Source: Aestuariibacter sp. A3R04
GTDB taxonomy: Bacteria; Pseudomonadota; Gammaproteobacteria; Enterobacterales; Alteromonadaceae
Assembly (NCBI RefSeq): GCF_018860805.1
Contig: NZ_JAHKQR010000003.1
Span: forward strand, 62,001 to 126,000
Direction: 5' to 3'
Length of the DNA: 64,000 nt
Part shown: positions 1 to 8,864 of the stretch, one piece after another
How positions within the stretch are numbered: position 1 is the stretch's first letter
Layout: each line of letters starts with the position of its first letter
Translations under genes and position numbers: made by a program
The notes under the pieces: model-generated
The model's database searches: none
Seen by the model: the letters and a program-made list of their open reading frames with translations, nothing else
What the model was told of the DNA's origin: nothing

Positions 1-1
1 A

Positions 2-601
2 CAGCGCTTAATTAGCGTGGACAAATCGAAAAAGGTGGGGGCATTAAAAGCGCTCATCAAGCAAAACAACTGGCACCAAACCCTGGTGTTCAGTCGCACA
101 AAGCACGGCGCAAATCGCATTGCGACAAAGCTGACACAATCAGGTATTCCCAGCGCAGCTATTCACGGCAATAAAAGCCAGGGCGCGCGTACCCGCGCAT
201 TGAGCGAGTTTAAATCAGGTAAGATAAACGTGTTGGTGGCAACTGACATTGCGGCCAGAGGTATTGACATTGAGGCGCTGCCTATTGTTGTTAATTTGGA
301 ATTGCCAAACACAGCCGCAGACTACGTGCATCGGATTGGACGCACAGGTCGGGCCGGTGCCAGTGGCGAAGCGCTGTCGTTGGTGAGTGCCGATGAAGTT
401 GATCAGCTTAAAGATATTGAAACGCTGATCCAGAAATTGCTCCCCCGAGAGACGCTGGCAGGCTTTGAGCCAGCTCAGGCGTTACCGGAAACGGTATTGC
501 GGGCGCCTAAAAAGCCCAAGAAGCCAAAGCAGCCGAAAAAGTCATTTGGCAGCGTACCAAGGAATCGGCAAGGTTCAGCGAGACAGCGTTCAGCGCATTA
601 A
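2..601 (+). CDS. rhlE: ATP-dependent RNA helicase RhlE-like, 3' part only
   Basis: This is the C-terminal half of a DEAD-box RNA helicase whose 5' end lies outside the window. The reading frame is open to base 2, so the GTG at 17 is an internal codon and not a start. The helicase C-lobe motifs are present: [11 protein letters not shown] (motif V) and [12 protein letters not shown] (motif VI). The segment after motif VI ([10 protein letters not shown], then GFEPAQ) matches the RhlE subgroup as I remember it. The tail is a Lys/Pro/Arg-rich, probably disordered RNA-binding extension. RhlE proteins unwind RNA in ribosome maturation and RNA decay. The N-lobe with Walker A and the DEAD box cannot be checked here. 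Confidence 0.85.
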   Translation, partial: QRLISVDKSKKVGALKALIKQNNWHQTLVFSRTKHGANRIATKLTQSGIPSAAIHGNKSQGARTRALSEFKSGKINVLVATDIAARGIDIEALPIVVNLELPNTAADYVHRIGRTGRAGASGEALSLVSADEVDQLKDIETLIQKLLPRETLAGFEPAQALPETVLRAPKKPKKPKQPKKSFGSVPRNRQGSARQRSAH

Positions 602-700
602 TTATTAAGCCAATTTGTCCTTTTTTGTCCGTCGTCCTGATTTTGATTAGTGTATAATCCGTCAACACAAGTTGCCGGTGATATCAACTAAGAGAGAGAA

Positions 701-2434
701 ATGACAACACAAACGCGTACACAGTCTCTGCTTGTTGCATTGGGTGATGTGGTGGGGCAATCCCATTTACTTACCGATGCAGCGAAAAAACAACCTTATT
801 GCAAAGGGTTTCGTTTTGGCTCCGGAGAAGCTCTGGCAGTAGTCAGGCCCGGTACGTTAGTAGAGATTTGGCGAGTGTTGTCGTTGTGTGTTGAGGCTGA
901 TGTTGCCGTGATCATGCAGGCCGCAAACACAGGCCTAACTGGTGGTTCAACCCCAGACGGAAAAGATTATGACCGTCCACTGGTTATCATCAGTACAATG
1001 CGCATCGATGACATCCAACTGCTCGATGAAGGAAAGCAAATTGTTGGCCTGGCGGGCAGTACCCTGTTTGGTTTGGAAGACACCCTGGCGCCTTACGGGC
1101 GAGAACCCCATTCCGTTATTGGCTCTTCTTGCATTGGTGCATCCATTGTGGGAGGCATATGTAATAATTCCGGTGGTGCCCTGGTCAAACGGGGCCCAGC
1201 GTATACCGAAATGTCATTGTATGCGCAAATCGATGAGAACGGACAGTTAACTTTGGTGAACAACCTGGGCATAAAGCTTGGTGATACACCAGAAACTATC
1301 CTGTCCAACCTCGAAAACAAGGCATACACAGATGCAGATGTCGAATATCCGGAATTAAGGGCCTCTGACAACGAGTATGATCAACGGGTTCGCGATGTCG
1401 ATTCAGATACGCCGTCCCGGTTTAACAATGACGGACGCAGACTTCACGAAGCTTCTGGATGTGCGGGTAAACTGGCAGTTTTTGCCGTCCGTCTTGATAC
1501 CTTTCCTATTCCGGAGAAAAAGCAGGTGTTTTATGTGGGGTCCAATGACGCTGCCATGTTCACGAAAATTCGCCGGGATATTTTATCTACCTTTAAAAAT
1601 CTGCCTGATTCAGGTGAATATCTGCATCGCGATTGTTACGACGTGTCGAAAAAGTACGGAAAAGACATGTTCATTGTAATAAGTAAACTGGGCGCTAAGT
1701 TCATTCCCAAGTTGTTTGCCTTTAAGCGCAAGTTTGATGCTTTCACCGATAAACTCGGCTTTCTGCCGAATAAGATGTCTGACCGTGTAATGCAATATTT
1801 TAGCTATTTGTTCCCCAATCATTTGCCCGCACGAATGGAAGCGTATCGCGACAGGTATCAGCATCACTGGATTTTGGAAATGAGTAACGATGGGGTGGAT
1901 GAAGCCAGAGCATATCTCACGCAGTTTTTTAAAGACAACGAAGGTGATTTTTTTGAATGCACCGAAGAGGAAGCAGACAAGGCGATTTTGCATCGGTTTG
2001 TTGCTGGTGGGGCCATTGGCCGCTACCACGTAATGCACAGCAAAGAAGTTGGCGCAATGATGACTATTGATGTGGCGCTACGCCGCAACGATCCGGACTG
2101 GTTCGAGGTACTGCCGGAAGACATTGACAGTCAAATTGATACCAAGCTGTATTACGGTCATTTGTTCTGCCACGTAATGCATCAGAACTATGTGTTGAAA
2201 AAAGGCACTGATGCGAAAGCGCTTAAAAATAAAATACTTGAAACCTTTGATGCGAGAAGTGCTGAGTATCCGGCTGAGCACAATGTAGGCCACGAGTATT
2301 TCGCGAAAGACGCGTTGAAATCCTTTTATCGGCAACTTGATCCTACAAACAGTTTTAATCCGGGAATTGGTAAAACCAGCAAGCTAAAAAACTGGGCGGA
2401 ACACGACGATAGTTGTTGTGGTGGTCATCATTAG
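701..2434 (+). CDS. dld: Quinone-dependent D-lactate dehydrogenase (respiratory)
   Basis: This 577-residue FAD enzyme oxidises D-lactate to pyruvate and passes the electrons to the quinone pool at the inner face of the cytoplasmic membrane. The length agrees with E. coli Dld (about 571 residues). The N-terminal third carries the FAD-binding PCMH-type fold, including the stretch NTGLTGGSTPDG near residue 77 and the Gly-rich segment SSCIGASIVGGICNNSGG near residues 142-159. The C-terminal half is the Dld-specific membrane-binding and cap region. An AGAGAGAGA ribosome site lies just before the ATG. The protein ends with an unusual Cys-Cys-Gly-Gly-His-His tail that could bind metal; its role is unknown. 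The gene stands alone and is followed by a strong terminator. Confidence 0.9.
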   Translation: MTTQTRTQSLLVALGDVVGQSHLLTDAAKKQPYCKGFRFGSGEALAVVRPGTLVEIWRVLSLCVEADVAVIMQAANTGLTGGSTPDGKDYDRPLVIISTMRIDDIQLLDEGKQIVGLAGSTLFGLEDTLAPYGREPHSVIGSSCIGASIVGGICNNSGGALVKRGPAYTEMSLYAQIDENGQLTLVNNLGIKLGDTPETILSNLENKAYTDADVEYPELRASDNEYDQRVRDVDSDTPSRFNNDGRRLHEASGCAGKLAVFAVRLDTFPIPEKKQVFYVGSNDAAMFTKIRRDILSTFKNLPDSGEYLHRDCYDVSKKYGKDMFIVISKLGAKFIPKLFAFKRKFDAFTDKLGFLPNKMSDRVMQYFSYLFPNHLPARMEAYRDRYQHHWILEMSNDGVDEARAYLTQFFKDNEGDFFECTEEEADKAILHRFVAGGAIGRYHVMHSKEVGAMMTIDVALRRNDPDWFEVLPEDIDSQIDTKLYYGHLFCHVMHQNYVLKKGTDAKALKNKILETFDARSAEYPAEHNVGHEYFAKDALKSFYRQLDPTNSFNPGIGKTSKLKNWAEHDDSCCGGHH

Positions 2435-2456
2435 TGACGCTTTTTAACCTTGTATC

Positions 2457-2490
2457 AGGCGGTATGTAAAAAACATCACCGCCTTTTTTA
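2457..2490 (+). terminator. Rho-independent terminator after dld
   Basis: The arms AGGCGGT (2457-2463) and ACCGCCT (2478-2484) are perfect complements, and the hairpin is followed by a run of T. It lies 22 bases after the dld stop and before the convergent DUF2780 gene. Confidence 0.8.
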
Positions 2491-2537
2491 TACGTTTTGT
2501 GCGGGCAAAGCAGAACCACATTTTCCGCCAGTCATAT

Positions 2538-3119
2538 TTACAGCGCGGAAAGCAGGCCTTCCATGCCGGATTCAAACAGCGATTGTGTTTCCGGTTTGTC
2601 TTCTTTGTTTAGCCAGGTGCTAATTTGGCTGACAAACTGACCAATCATATCCGGCGTTAAACCCAAGGCTTCAAATTGTTTTTTTATGTCGTTAACAGAC
2701 TTTACCGAGCTGCTGTATTCTGAGGCTTTGTCCATCAGTCCAGACAGTGTATTCGCAGTTGACTGACCGCTACTGCCTGAAGCAGACGGCACGGCAGACA
2801 GCAAACCATCTAGGCCTGGGATGCTGTTGGCTATGTTGCCAAAATCATCCGTCGATACATTGTTTTTAACATAGTTAAATACGGAGGCAAGTCCACCTTC
2901 CGCTTGTTTTTCACTGACATTGAGGTTTGACGTTACCTGGCCAAGCAGGCTGGAGATTTCTGACGAGTAATCTACTGTATCTGAAGCCGTTGGCTGTGCG
3001 GTGGTTTGTCCTTTTTTGCCCATTGCGCCGGCGATATCCTGAAGTGAGGTCGTGGCTTGCGCTGAACCTGCCAATGTAAATGCTAAAAATGCTCCTTTTA
3101 TACAAGTACTTAGCGACAT
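2538..3119 (-). CDS. Secreted DUF2780 (VcgC/VcgE-like) protein
   Basis: This is a 193-residue protein with an N-terminal signal peptide (a hydrophobic stretch ending at AQA, about residue 22). The body is low-complexity and rich in Ser and Gly, and the C-terminal helical segment around GLTPDMIGQFVSQI and WLNKE resembles the DUF2780 family, also called VcgC/VcgE in Vibrio. No function is established for the family. An AAGGAG-like site (rc of ctcctt, about 3127-3132) precedes the ATG. The gene converges on dld. A periplasmic or extracellular location is inferred from the signal peptide only. Confidence 0.7.
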   Translation of the reverse strand: MSLSTCIKGAFLAFTLAGSAQATTSLQDIAGAMGKKGQTTAQPTASDTVDYSSEISSLLGQVTSNLNVSEKQAEGGLASVFNYVKNNVSTDDFGNIANSIPGLDGLLSAVPSASGSSGQSTANTLSGLMDKASEYSSSVKSVNDIKKQFEALGLTPDMIGQFVSQISTWLNKEDKPETQSLFESGMEGLLSAL

Positions 3120-3550
3120 AGTGTAACTCCTTAAAAATGAAAGCCTGAAAAAAGGCTATAAAGGTGACTCGCGCAAAAAATGCGCGTTGGTAAGCAAAAT
3201 ATTGCTATCACATTTGCTGGTAAGGCTATCACGTTTTGTATGCCACCGCTTTTAGACTTCTTGATTAAGCCATCGCGAGAAAAACAAGGCAGCAACGTAA
3301 CTTCTCATATTCTATGGGTCATTTTGAATCTATAGGTAAGGCCAAAGTTGTTGTGCATTCCGTTTCGCCAGCATTTTTTTCAGCAACAACTTATTTTTTT
3401 GAAAAAATGAAAGTCAAATATTATCAGTAATTTGTGTTGTTTTGCGGATGTGTTTTTAGATTTTTTGTTAATAAAAGGTTTAAAGTTTTCCTGTTAAATG
3501 TAATTATTGGACAGGCCAATTCGTCAGGTCCGACAATAATGGAAGAAATC
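3120..3550. other. Divergent intergenic region with two small hairpins
   Basis: No gene is visible here. Two short inverted repeats lie in the leader side of the minus-strand DUF2780 gene: AGCCT/AGGCT at about 3142-3157 and CGCGCA/TGCGCG at 3170-3186. The part near 3340-3480 is AT-rich and probably carries the promoter of the plus-strand transporter. I could not assign firm promoter boxes. Confidence 0.4.
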
Positions 3551-4948
3551 ATGGATAAATTTAACCCATACTTACTTATCACCATTTGTATCTCCGCTAC
3601 GTGCGGACTGCTTTTTGGTTTTGATACAGCCATCATTGCCGGTGCTGCCCCCTTTGTGCAAAGCGAGTTTGCAGCAAAGGATGGCGACATCGAACTCATT
3701 GTTAGTGCCTGTGCCCTTGGTGCGTTATTTGGTGCGCTTTGCAGCGGCAGAGCAACAGACAAATTAGGACGCAGGTTTGTCTTGCTCATCACTGGGTGTA
3801 TTTTTGTTGTTGGGACTTTAATTGCGGCTTATGCGCCCTCGGTGATGACTTTGATCTTCGGGCGCTTCATCCTCGGTTTCGCCATAGGGATGGGAAGTTT
3901 TACAACACCCCTTTATATTGCGGAAATGGCACCGGCAACATCGAGAGGGAAGTTGGTGCTGTGGAACGGCGCGTTTCTTACAGGCGGCCAAGTTATCGCT
4001 TTTTTGGTGAATTATTCGTATACCGCTGATGGCGACTGGCGAATGATGATTTTAAGTGGCATTGTGCCAGCTGTCATCCTCACTACAGGTATGATGATGT
4101 TACCTGAGTCGCCTAAATGGCTTGCCAGCAAAGGCCGCACTGATGACGCGAGAAAGGTACTGAGAAAGCTCAGGCAGGATAAAGCTAAAGCTGAACACGA
4201 GCTGAGCCTGATTGTGAATACGCCTGATACCCAGAAAATGGGATTCATGGATATCTTTCAGCCCTGGTTACGCCCCGTGCTGGTTATCGGCTTGGTGCTG
4301 GGAATGGGTCAGCAGCTAATGGGGATTAATACTGTGATGTACTACGGCCCGTACATCATGAAGAACATTGGTTTTTCAAGTGCTATGACGCAGATTTTTG
4401 GTACCTTGGGCTTGGGTGTTACTAACTTTGTATTTACCGTCGTTACCTTGCTATTTATCGATAAACTCGGCCGTCGCAAGTTTTTGCTTATCGGGTCGGC
4501 GATGGCGGCGTGTAGCCTAATATCGCTGATTGGTCTGTTATCCGGTGAACTCACATCAACAACTGCTTACTTTGCATTGGCAAGCCTCACTGCTTTCATT
4601 ATTGGCTACTGCATAAGCTTGGGATCTTTATTCTGGTTACTCATTGCAGAAATTTTTCCGTTGCGCGCCCGGGGAACTTGTATGAGTTTTGTTGTTGCCG
4701 TGCAGTGGGCTACAAATTTCCTGGTCTCAGCTACGTTCTTAAGCATTTTAAACGGGTTGGGTATTACCGCTGCTTTTGGGCTTTATGCTGTCATTGCAAT
4801 GGCCGTATTTGTTTTCGTCTATCTTAAGGTGCCTGAAACAAAAGGCGTTCCTTTGGAAGTTATTGAAAAAAATATTCACAAAGGTCTGCCAAGTCGTGAA
4901 CTGGGGCAGGCGTCTGAAAACTGGCAGAAGCGGGAGGTAACACCATGA
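3551..4948 (+). CDS. MFS sugar-porter transporter, probable myo-inositol/H+ symporter
   Basis: A 465-residue twelve-helix transporter of the sugar-porter family. The family signatures are visible: GRRFVLL after helix 2, PESPKWLASKGR at the end of the first six-helix bundle, the GINTVMYYGP segment in the seventh helix, and PETKGVPLE near the C-terminus. The frame is open to 3434, but I chose the ATG at 3551 because a GGAAGA site lies about 6 bases upstream and the sequence before it does not resemble the family. Its stop overlaps the start of the inositol oxygenase gene by four bases (ATGA), so the two are translationally coupled. That coupling is the reason to infer myo-inositol as substrate; the family also transports xylose, galactose and other polyols. 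Confidence 0.8.
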   Translation: MDKFNPYLLITICISATCGLLFGFDTAIIAGAAPFVQSEFAAKDGDIELIVSACALGALFGALCSGRATDKLGRRFVLLITGCIFVVGTLIAAYAPSVMTLIFGRFILGFAIGMGSFTTPLYIAEMAPATSRGKLVLWNGAFLTGGQVIAFLVNYSYTADGDWRMMILSGIVPAVILTTGMMMLPESPKWLASKGRTDDARKVLRKLRQDKAKAEHELSLIVNTPDTQKMGFMDIFQPWLRPVLVIGLVLGMGQQLMGINTVMYYGPYIMKNIGFSSAMTQIFGTLGLGVTNFVFTVVTLLFIDKLGRRKFLLIGSAMAACSLISLIGLLSGELTSTTAYFALASLTAFIIGYCISLGSLFWLLIAEIFPLRARGTCMSFVVAVQWATNFLVSATFLSILNGLGITAAFGLYAVIAMAVFVFVYLKVPETKGVPLEVIEKNIHKGLPSRELGQASENWQKREVTP

Positions 4949-5952
4949 GTGTATTGGAAGCAACGACTGTAGATCCACAAAGTTCAAATACTGATGAATC
5001 GTTTGGCGGGTTCAGAAATTATGAGGATTCAGCACATCAGGATCGGGTCCAGCGGACATACAAAAATATGCACATCAATCAGACAAGGGAATTTGTACTT
5101 GAAAATAAGCAAAAATATTTTGCACTAAACGTGGCAGAAATGCATGTATATGAAGTGTTCAAGCGTTTGGAAAGTATTGTTGATGAGAGTGACCCAGACA
5201 GTGATCTACCGCAAATCATTCACGCCTATCAGTCGGCAGAGTCTATTTGCGATTATGCCATGGGCGATGAACACACATTGCGAGACGATCTCGATATAGA
5301 GTCGTTGTTTACTAAACAAACCTGGCTGGCATTGCCAGAGCAAAGACGAGCCGCGTTTAAAGGAAAAAACCTAAAAGCCTTCTACCCGGAAGTCGAAGAC
5401 TGGTCATGGTTTCCCCTCGTTGGTTTTATTCACGATTTGGGTAAAGTGATGCTGCTCCCCGAATTTGGTTGCTTGCCCCAATGGGCCGTTGTGGGAGATA
5501 CCTATCCGGTCGGCGCTCCCTTTGCCAGTGCGAATGTCTTTTACAGCAAAGGTTTTTATAAAAAAGCGCAAGACTATGGTATGTATGAGACCGATACGCA
5601 AACACACTTTGGCATGTACTCGAAACACTGTGGTTTTGATGCTGTGGATATGACCTGGGGGCACGATGAGTATATTTACGAAGTAATGGCAAAGGGCAGC
5701 GAGATTCACCCCTACGGATTGTATTTACTTCGCTATCATTCATTTTATCCATGGCACACGCCACAAAACGGTGAAATGGCTTACCTTGAGTTAGCATCAG
5801 AGTATGACTGGCATTTGCTTCCTTTGCTAAAAGCATTTCAAAAAGCAGATTTATACTCTAAGTCACCTCATTTGCCACCTCTCGATATACTGGAAAGAAA
5901 GTACACTTCACTAATGGAAATACACATTCCCAAATCGGTAATACGCTGGTAG
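4945..5952 (+). CDS. myo-Inositol oxygenase (MIOX), bacterial
   Basis: This 335-residue protein belongs to the MIOX family, whose non-haem di-iron enzymes cleave myo-inositol with O2 to D-glucuronate. All six iron ligands known from mammalian MIOX can be placed: His93 (HAYQSAE), His163-Asp164 (FIHDLGK), His240 (WGHDEY), His265 (YHSFYPWHT) and Asp302 (KADLY). The substrate-site segments PQWAVVGDTYPVG and FYPWHT are also kept. It is about 50 residues longer than the animal enzyme because there is an insert between the first ligand and the HD pair (70 residues apart here against about 25). It is coupled to the transporter upstream. No glucuronate catabolic genes follow, so the product must be handled elsewhere. 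The usual bacterial inositol route (IolG and others) is not seen here. Confidence 0.9.
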   Translation: MSVLEATTVDPQSSNTDESFGGFRNYEDSAHQDRVQRTYKNMHINQTREFVLENKQKYFALNVAEMHVYEVFKRLESIVDESDPDSDLPQIIHAYQSAESICDYAMGDEHTLRDDLDIESLFTKQTWLALPEQRRAAFKGKNLKAFYPEVEDWSWFPLVGFIHDLGKVMLLPEFGCLPQWAVVGDTYPVGAPFASANVFYSKGFYKKAQDYGMYETDTQTHFGMYSKHCGFDAVDMTWGHDEYIYEVMAKGSEIHPYGLYLLRYHSFYPWHTPQNGEMAYLELASEYDWHLLPLLKAFQKADLYSKSPHLPPLDILERKYTSLMEIHIPKSVIRW

Positions 5953-6056
5953 GCGCTGTCCGGGCTAGAATCAAGTGGAAATGCCTATGCCGGTATAACA
6001 GCTCCGCAGTACAAGCCCGTTGCTATTGCTTTTAGAATGAAGTAGGTTGTGCCTGA

Positions 6057-6083
6057 AGCCCGAACCATTGTTCGGGCTTTTTC
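6057..6083 (+). terminator. Rho-independent terminator after the MIOX gene
   Basis: The arms AGCCCGAA and TTCGGGCT are perfect complements around a six-base loop, followed by TTTTCT. It lies about 105 bases after the MIOX stop; the 5953-6056 stretch holds no visible gene. Confidence 0.85.
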
Positions 6084-6208
6084 TCGCCAGATGAAACCGG
6101 CGTTCTTGTCAAAAGTTGCTAAAATATATCCTTAGGTATTATTTAAAAACAGTGGAACGGATTTTGTTGTGGTAACGTTTTTTTGTTAGTTAAAATTAAG
6201 GATGTGTC

Positions 6209-6865
6209 GTGAGAAAGGTTTTGTATTTCGCTGCTTTTGCATTAGTTGCGTCTACTTCTTTTGTAAATGCTGCTGAGGGCGATTACTATTATCGCGTAGG
6301 GGCAACGTGTGATACAGGCGTGCCGAGCAGTGTGAGTGACAGTAAATTACTTACTCTGTCGGGGAAGCGAGATCAGTCCCGGGTGAGGTTAAACCTGTCG
6401 CTGCTTGGCAACTACTCCGATGAAGGATTAGCCTATTTGCAAGCCGCGCAAAAAGACATGCAAATCGCCATTATCGAACCGGCGTCAAAAAAATTAATGC
6501 CCTACAGTCACGACCACATGTATATCATCGGCAAAGAAAAATTACCGCTGTCTGAACTGGGTAACTTGCCTTCTGTTCTAGCTGGTTCCGAGGCTCTGGC
6601 GAAAGCTTACCAAGGGAGAGTCAAAGCGCTGTCGACTCAGTGGGGATTATTTCCCGACGACAAGATTATTGTCCAAACAGGGGTGCGGGTGCTTATCAGA
6701 GAAGAAACCAATGAGGTATTTCTCAAGTCTTTTTTTACTTCATTTGATGCCGCGAGAATTGAGAAAAATCTTCTCACAATCAATCACCATAAGCCTATGA
6801 TGAAATCCCTTGAAACGGCTTATCATCAACGCGCAACACAAGTGGCCTGTGCAGTGAGTTTGTGA
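6209..6865 (+). CDS. Exported protein of unknown function
   Basis: I do not recognise this 218-residue protein. It starts with a clear signal peptide (MRKVLYFAAFALVASTS, cleavage probably after FVNA at about residue 21), so it is likely periplasmic. The mature part has two Cys (in GATCDTG near the N-terminus and VACAVSL at the very C-terminus) that could form a disulfide joining the two ends. No transmembrane helix or known motif is seen. It is a single-gene unit, with AT-rich sequence upstream and its own terminator downstream. A TAAGGATG-type ribosome site precedes the GTG start. Confidence 0.65.
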   Translation: MRKVLYFAAFALVASTSFVNAAEGDYYYRVGATCDTGVPSSVSDSKLLTLSGKRDQSRVRLNLSLLGNYSDEGLAYLQAAQKDMQIAIIEPASKKLMPYSHDHMYIIGKEKLPLSELGNLPSVLAGSEALAKAYQGRVKALSTQWGLFPDDKIIVQTGVRVLIREETNEVFLKSFFTSFDAARIEKNLLTINHHKPMMKSLETAYHQRATQVACAVSL

Positions 6866-6894
6866 AGAAGTAACGCAGTTTAGCAATGTTCAGG

Positions 6895-6927
6895 ACGCCG
6901 ACGATATTTATGGTCGGCGTTTTCTTT
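6895..6927 (+). terminator. Rho-independent terminator
   Basis: The arms ACGCCGAC (6895-6902) and GTCGGCGT (6913-6920) are perfect complements and are followed by TTTCTTTTG. It ends the transcript of the exported unknown protein. Confidence 0.85.
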
Positions 6928-6995
6928 TGTTCTTTTAACCGTTATCCCTCGTCGTTACAATCTCTATTGTCAACATTAATAAAAAGGGTTCGATT

Positions 6996-7895
6996 TTGAA
7001 ATTACTATGCACAAGCTTGGTTCTGGCATGCGTGTCTGGTTCCGTATTGGCGGCTGTACCGAGCACTGACACCAGTGATTCTCCCAATCGAAACCTCACA
7101 GGGTTTGAAGCCCTCAATGAAGCCCAGCCTCTGTGGGAAGTCGGCGTGGGCGGAGGCATGATTGAAGTGCCTAATTACCCAGCCTCTAAAGAACGCAATT
7201 TCGTGGCCTTGGCCGCACCCTATGCGATTTACCGGGGCGATATTTTTCGTATAGGTGGAGATGGCGGAGCACGGGCAGTATTTGTGGAGAACAACAGGTT
7301 GGAGCTTGATATGAGCTTCAGTGGTGCGTTTTCAGCTGATAGTGACGATGATTCAGTGCGCCGCGGGATGCCGGAACTGGATTATTTGTTTGAAGCCGGC
7401 CCCCAGTTAATTTATAAACTCAAAGATTTTGCATTCGCTGGGGGAGGTCAAGGCCGACTTACGGGAAGGGTGCAGGCGAGGGCGGTTTTTTCCACAGATC
7501 TGGGTGACATTCACGCCCGTGGATACGTTTTTGAACCCACACTTCGTTATCAGCAAAGGGGTGTGTTATTTCCCGATACCGGGCTTAGCCTCGCATTTAG
7601 AATGACCTGGGCATCAGAAAAGCTCCACGATTACTTTTACGAAGTGGCACCGGAATATCAAACTGAAACAAGGCGGGCTTACAATGGCAAAGGGGGTTAC
7701 CTTGGGTCAGAGGCATCAGTGGGCATTTCATTCCCTTTATTGCACAGGGTACGAGGTTTCTTTGGTGCGTCAGTACAGTTCAATCAGGGTGCTGCCAATG
7801 AGGACAGCCCCCTATATGAAAGAGATATTACCTACAGCATTGGTATGGGGTTTGTTTGGCGGGCGTATAAAAGTGACACTAAATCAAGCTGGTAA
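6996..7895 (+). CDS. MipA/OmpV-family outer membrane protein
   Basis: This 299-residue protein has a signal peptide (KLLCTSLVLACVSGSVLA) and then a body of alternating beta strands typical of the MipA/OmpV barrel family. Family-like segments include WEVGVGGG followed by PNYPAS at the start of the mature part, PELDYLFEAGPQLIY in the middle, and repeated aromatic-ended strands to the C-terminus. MipA scaffolds peptidoglycan enzymes in E. coli, while OmpV is an outer membrane protein of vibrios; which role applies here is open. The start is TTG at 6996, chosen because an AAAAAGGG site lies 7 bases before it and the signal peptide begins right there. It converges on mmsB. Confidence 0.75.
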   Translation: MKLLCTSLVLACVSGSVLAAVPSTDTSDSPNRNLTGFEALNEAQPLWEVGVGGGMIEVPNYPASKERNFVALAAPYAIYRGDIFRIGGDGGARAVFVENNRLELDMSFSGAFSADSDDDSVRRGMPELDYLFEAGPQLIYKLKDFAFAGGGQGRLTGRVQARAVFSTDLGDIHARGYVFEPTLRYQQRGVLFPDTGLSLAFRMTWASEKLHDYFYEVAPEYQTETRRAYNGKGGYLGSEASVGISFPLLHRVRGFFGASVQFNQGAANEDSPLYERDITYSIGMGFVWRAYKSDTKSSW

Positions 7896-7953
7896 GCGCC
7901 GAGTATTCCCTCGGCAACCCGATGTCTGATGTAGCGCGATCGCTAGCTTATCG

Positions 7954-8829
7954 TTACTGTAACCGGTTGATAATGGATGAAAAATCAAGCCCGCTATTGC
8001 CTTCTTTGCAATGGGCCTGATACCACTCCAAAGCTTTTTTTCCCATGGGGACTGTGGCGTTAACCGATGCCGCTCCGGCCATTGCCAGACCGAGATCTTT
8101 GAGCATAAGGGCCGAAGCAAAACCGCCGGAAAAATCTCTGTCTGCCGGACTTACCGGGCCAACCCCTTTTACCGGGCAGTAGGTGGTCATTGACCAGGTT
8201 TGCCCTGAAGCGTTAGAGGCGATGTCAAAGAAAACCTGTGGGTCAAGGCCCAGTTTTTGTGCAAGCTGAAAGCTCTCACAAGTGGCAATCATTGATGCAG
8301 CGAGAAGCATGTTGTTGCATATCTTTGCCGCTTGACCTGCGCCGTGCCCTCCGGCGTGAACGACTTTTTTGCCCATGGCGTTCAGTACCGGCTTGGCATG
8401 GTCGAAGGCGGTATGATGGCCGCCAACCATAAAGGTTAATGTTCCTCCCTGAGCTGCCGCGGTACCGCCTGATACGGGGGCATCTACCATGGCCAGCCCA
8501 TGGTTTTCTGCAACGCCAGCAACCTTTTGTGCCGTAGCAACATCAATGGTAGAGCAGTCGATAAGCAGGGTGTCTTTAGTTACTGTTCCAATAATATGGT
8601 TAATATATACGTCGTCTACGTGTTCACCCGCGGGTAACATGGACACCACAACCTTTGCGCCTTTCACTGCCTCCTCTATTGACGACGTTGTGCGACAGCC
8701 AAACCCACGGGCTTTTCGCAAAGCCTGTTCGCTCAGGTCGTAAGCCGTAACCTGGAACCCCTTCTGTACGAGGTTTTTAGCCATCCCTGAGCCCATATTT
8801 CCCAAACCAATAAATGCGATAAATGTCAT
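7954..8829 (-). CDS. mmsB: 3-Hydroxyisobutyrate dehydrogenase
   Basis: This 291-residue NAD-dependent enzyme oxidises 3-hydroxyisobutyrate to methylmalonate semialdehyde in valine degradation. The Rossmann motif GLGNMGSGMAKNL is at the N-terminus, the substrate loop DAPVSGGTAAAQGGTLTFMV is near residue 120, and the catalytic lysine region GAGQAAKICNN follows. The frame continues upstream to 9102, but the ATG at 8829 is preceded by an AGGAG site and begins directly with the family's N-terminal sequence; the upstream extension is a shadow of the acyl-CoA dehydrogenase gene. It is the last gene of the mmsA operon. Confidence 0.92.
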   Translation of the reverse strand: MTFIAFIGLGNMGSGMAKNLVQKGFQVTAYDLSEQALRKARGFGCRTTSSIEEAVKGAKVVVSMLPAGEHVDDVYINHIIGTVTKDTLLIDCSTIDVATAQKVAGVAENHGLAMVDAPVSGGTAAAQGGTLTFMVGGHHTAFDHAKPVLNAMGKKVVHAGGHGAGQAAKICNNMLLAASMIATCESFQLAQKLGLDPQVFFDIASNASGQTWSMTTYCPVKGVGPVSPADRDFSGGFASALMLKDLGLAMAGAASVNATVPMGKKALEWYQAHCKEGNSGLDFSSIINRLQ

Positions 8830-8864
8830 TTCTGTCGCTCCTGTGTTTTGTAAGGCGCTGGAAG

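Noticed and set aside
1093..2038. Long minus-strand open frames inside dld
   Set aside because: They are shadows of the dld codons, with no ribosome sites and no family-like sequence.
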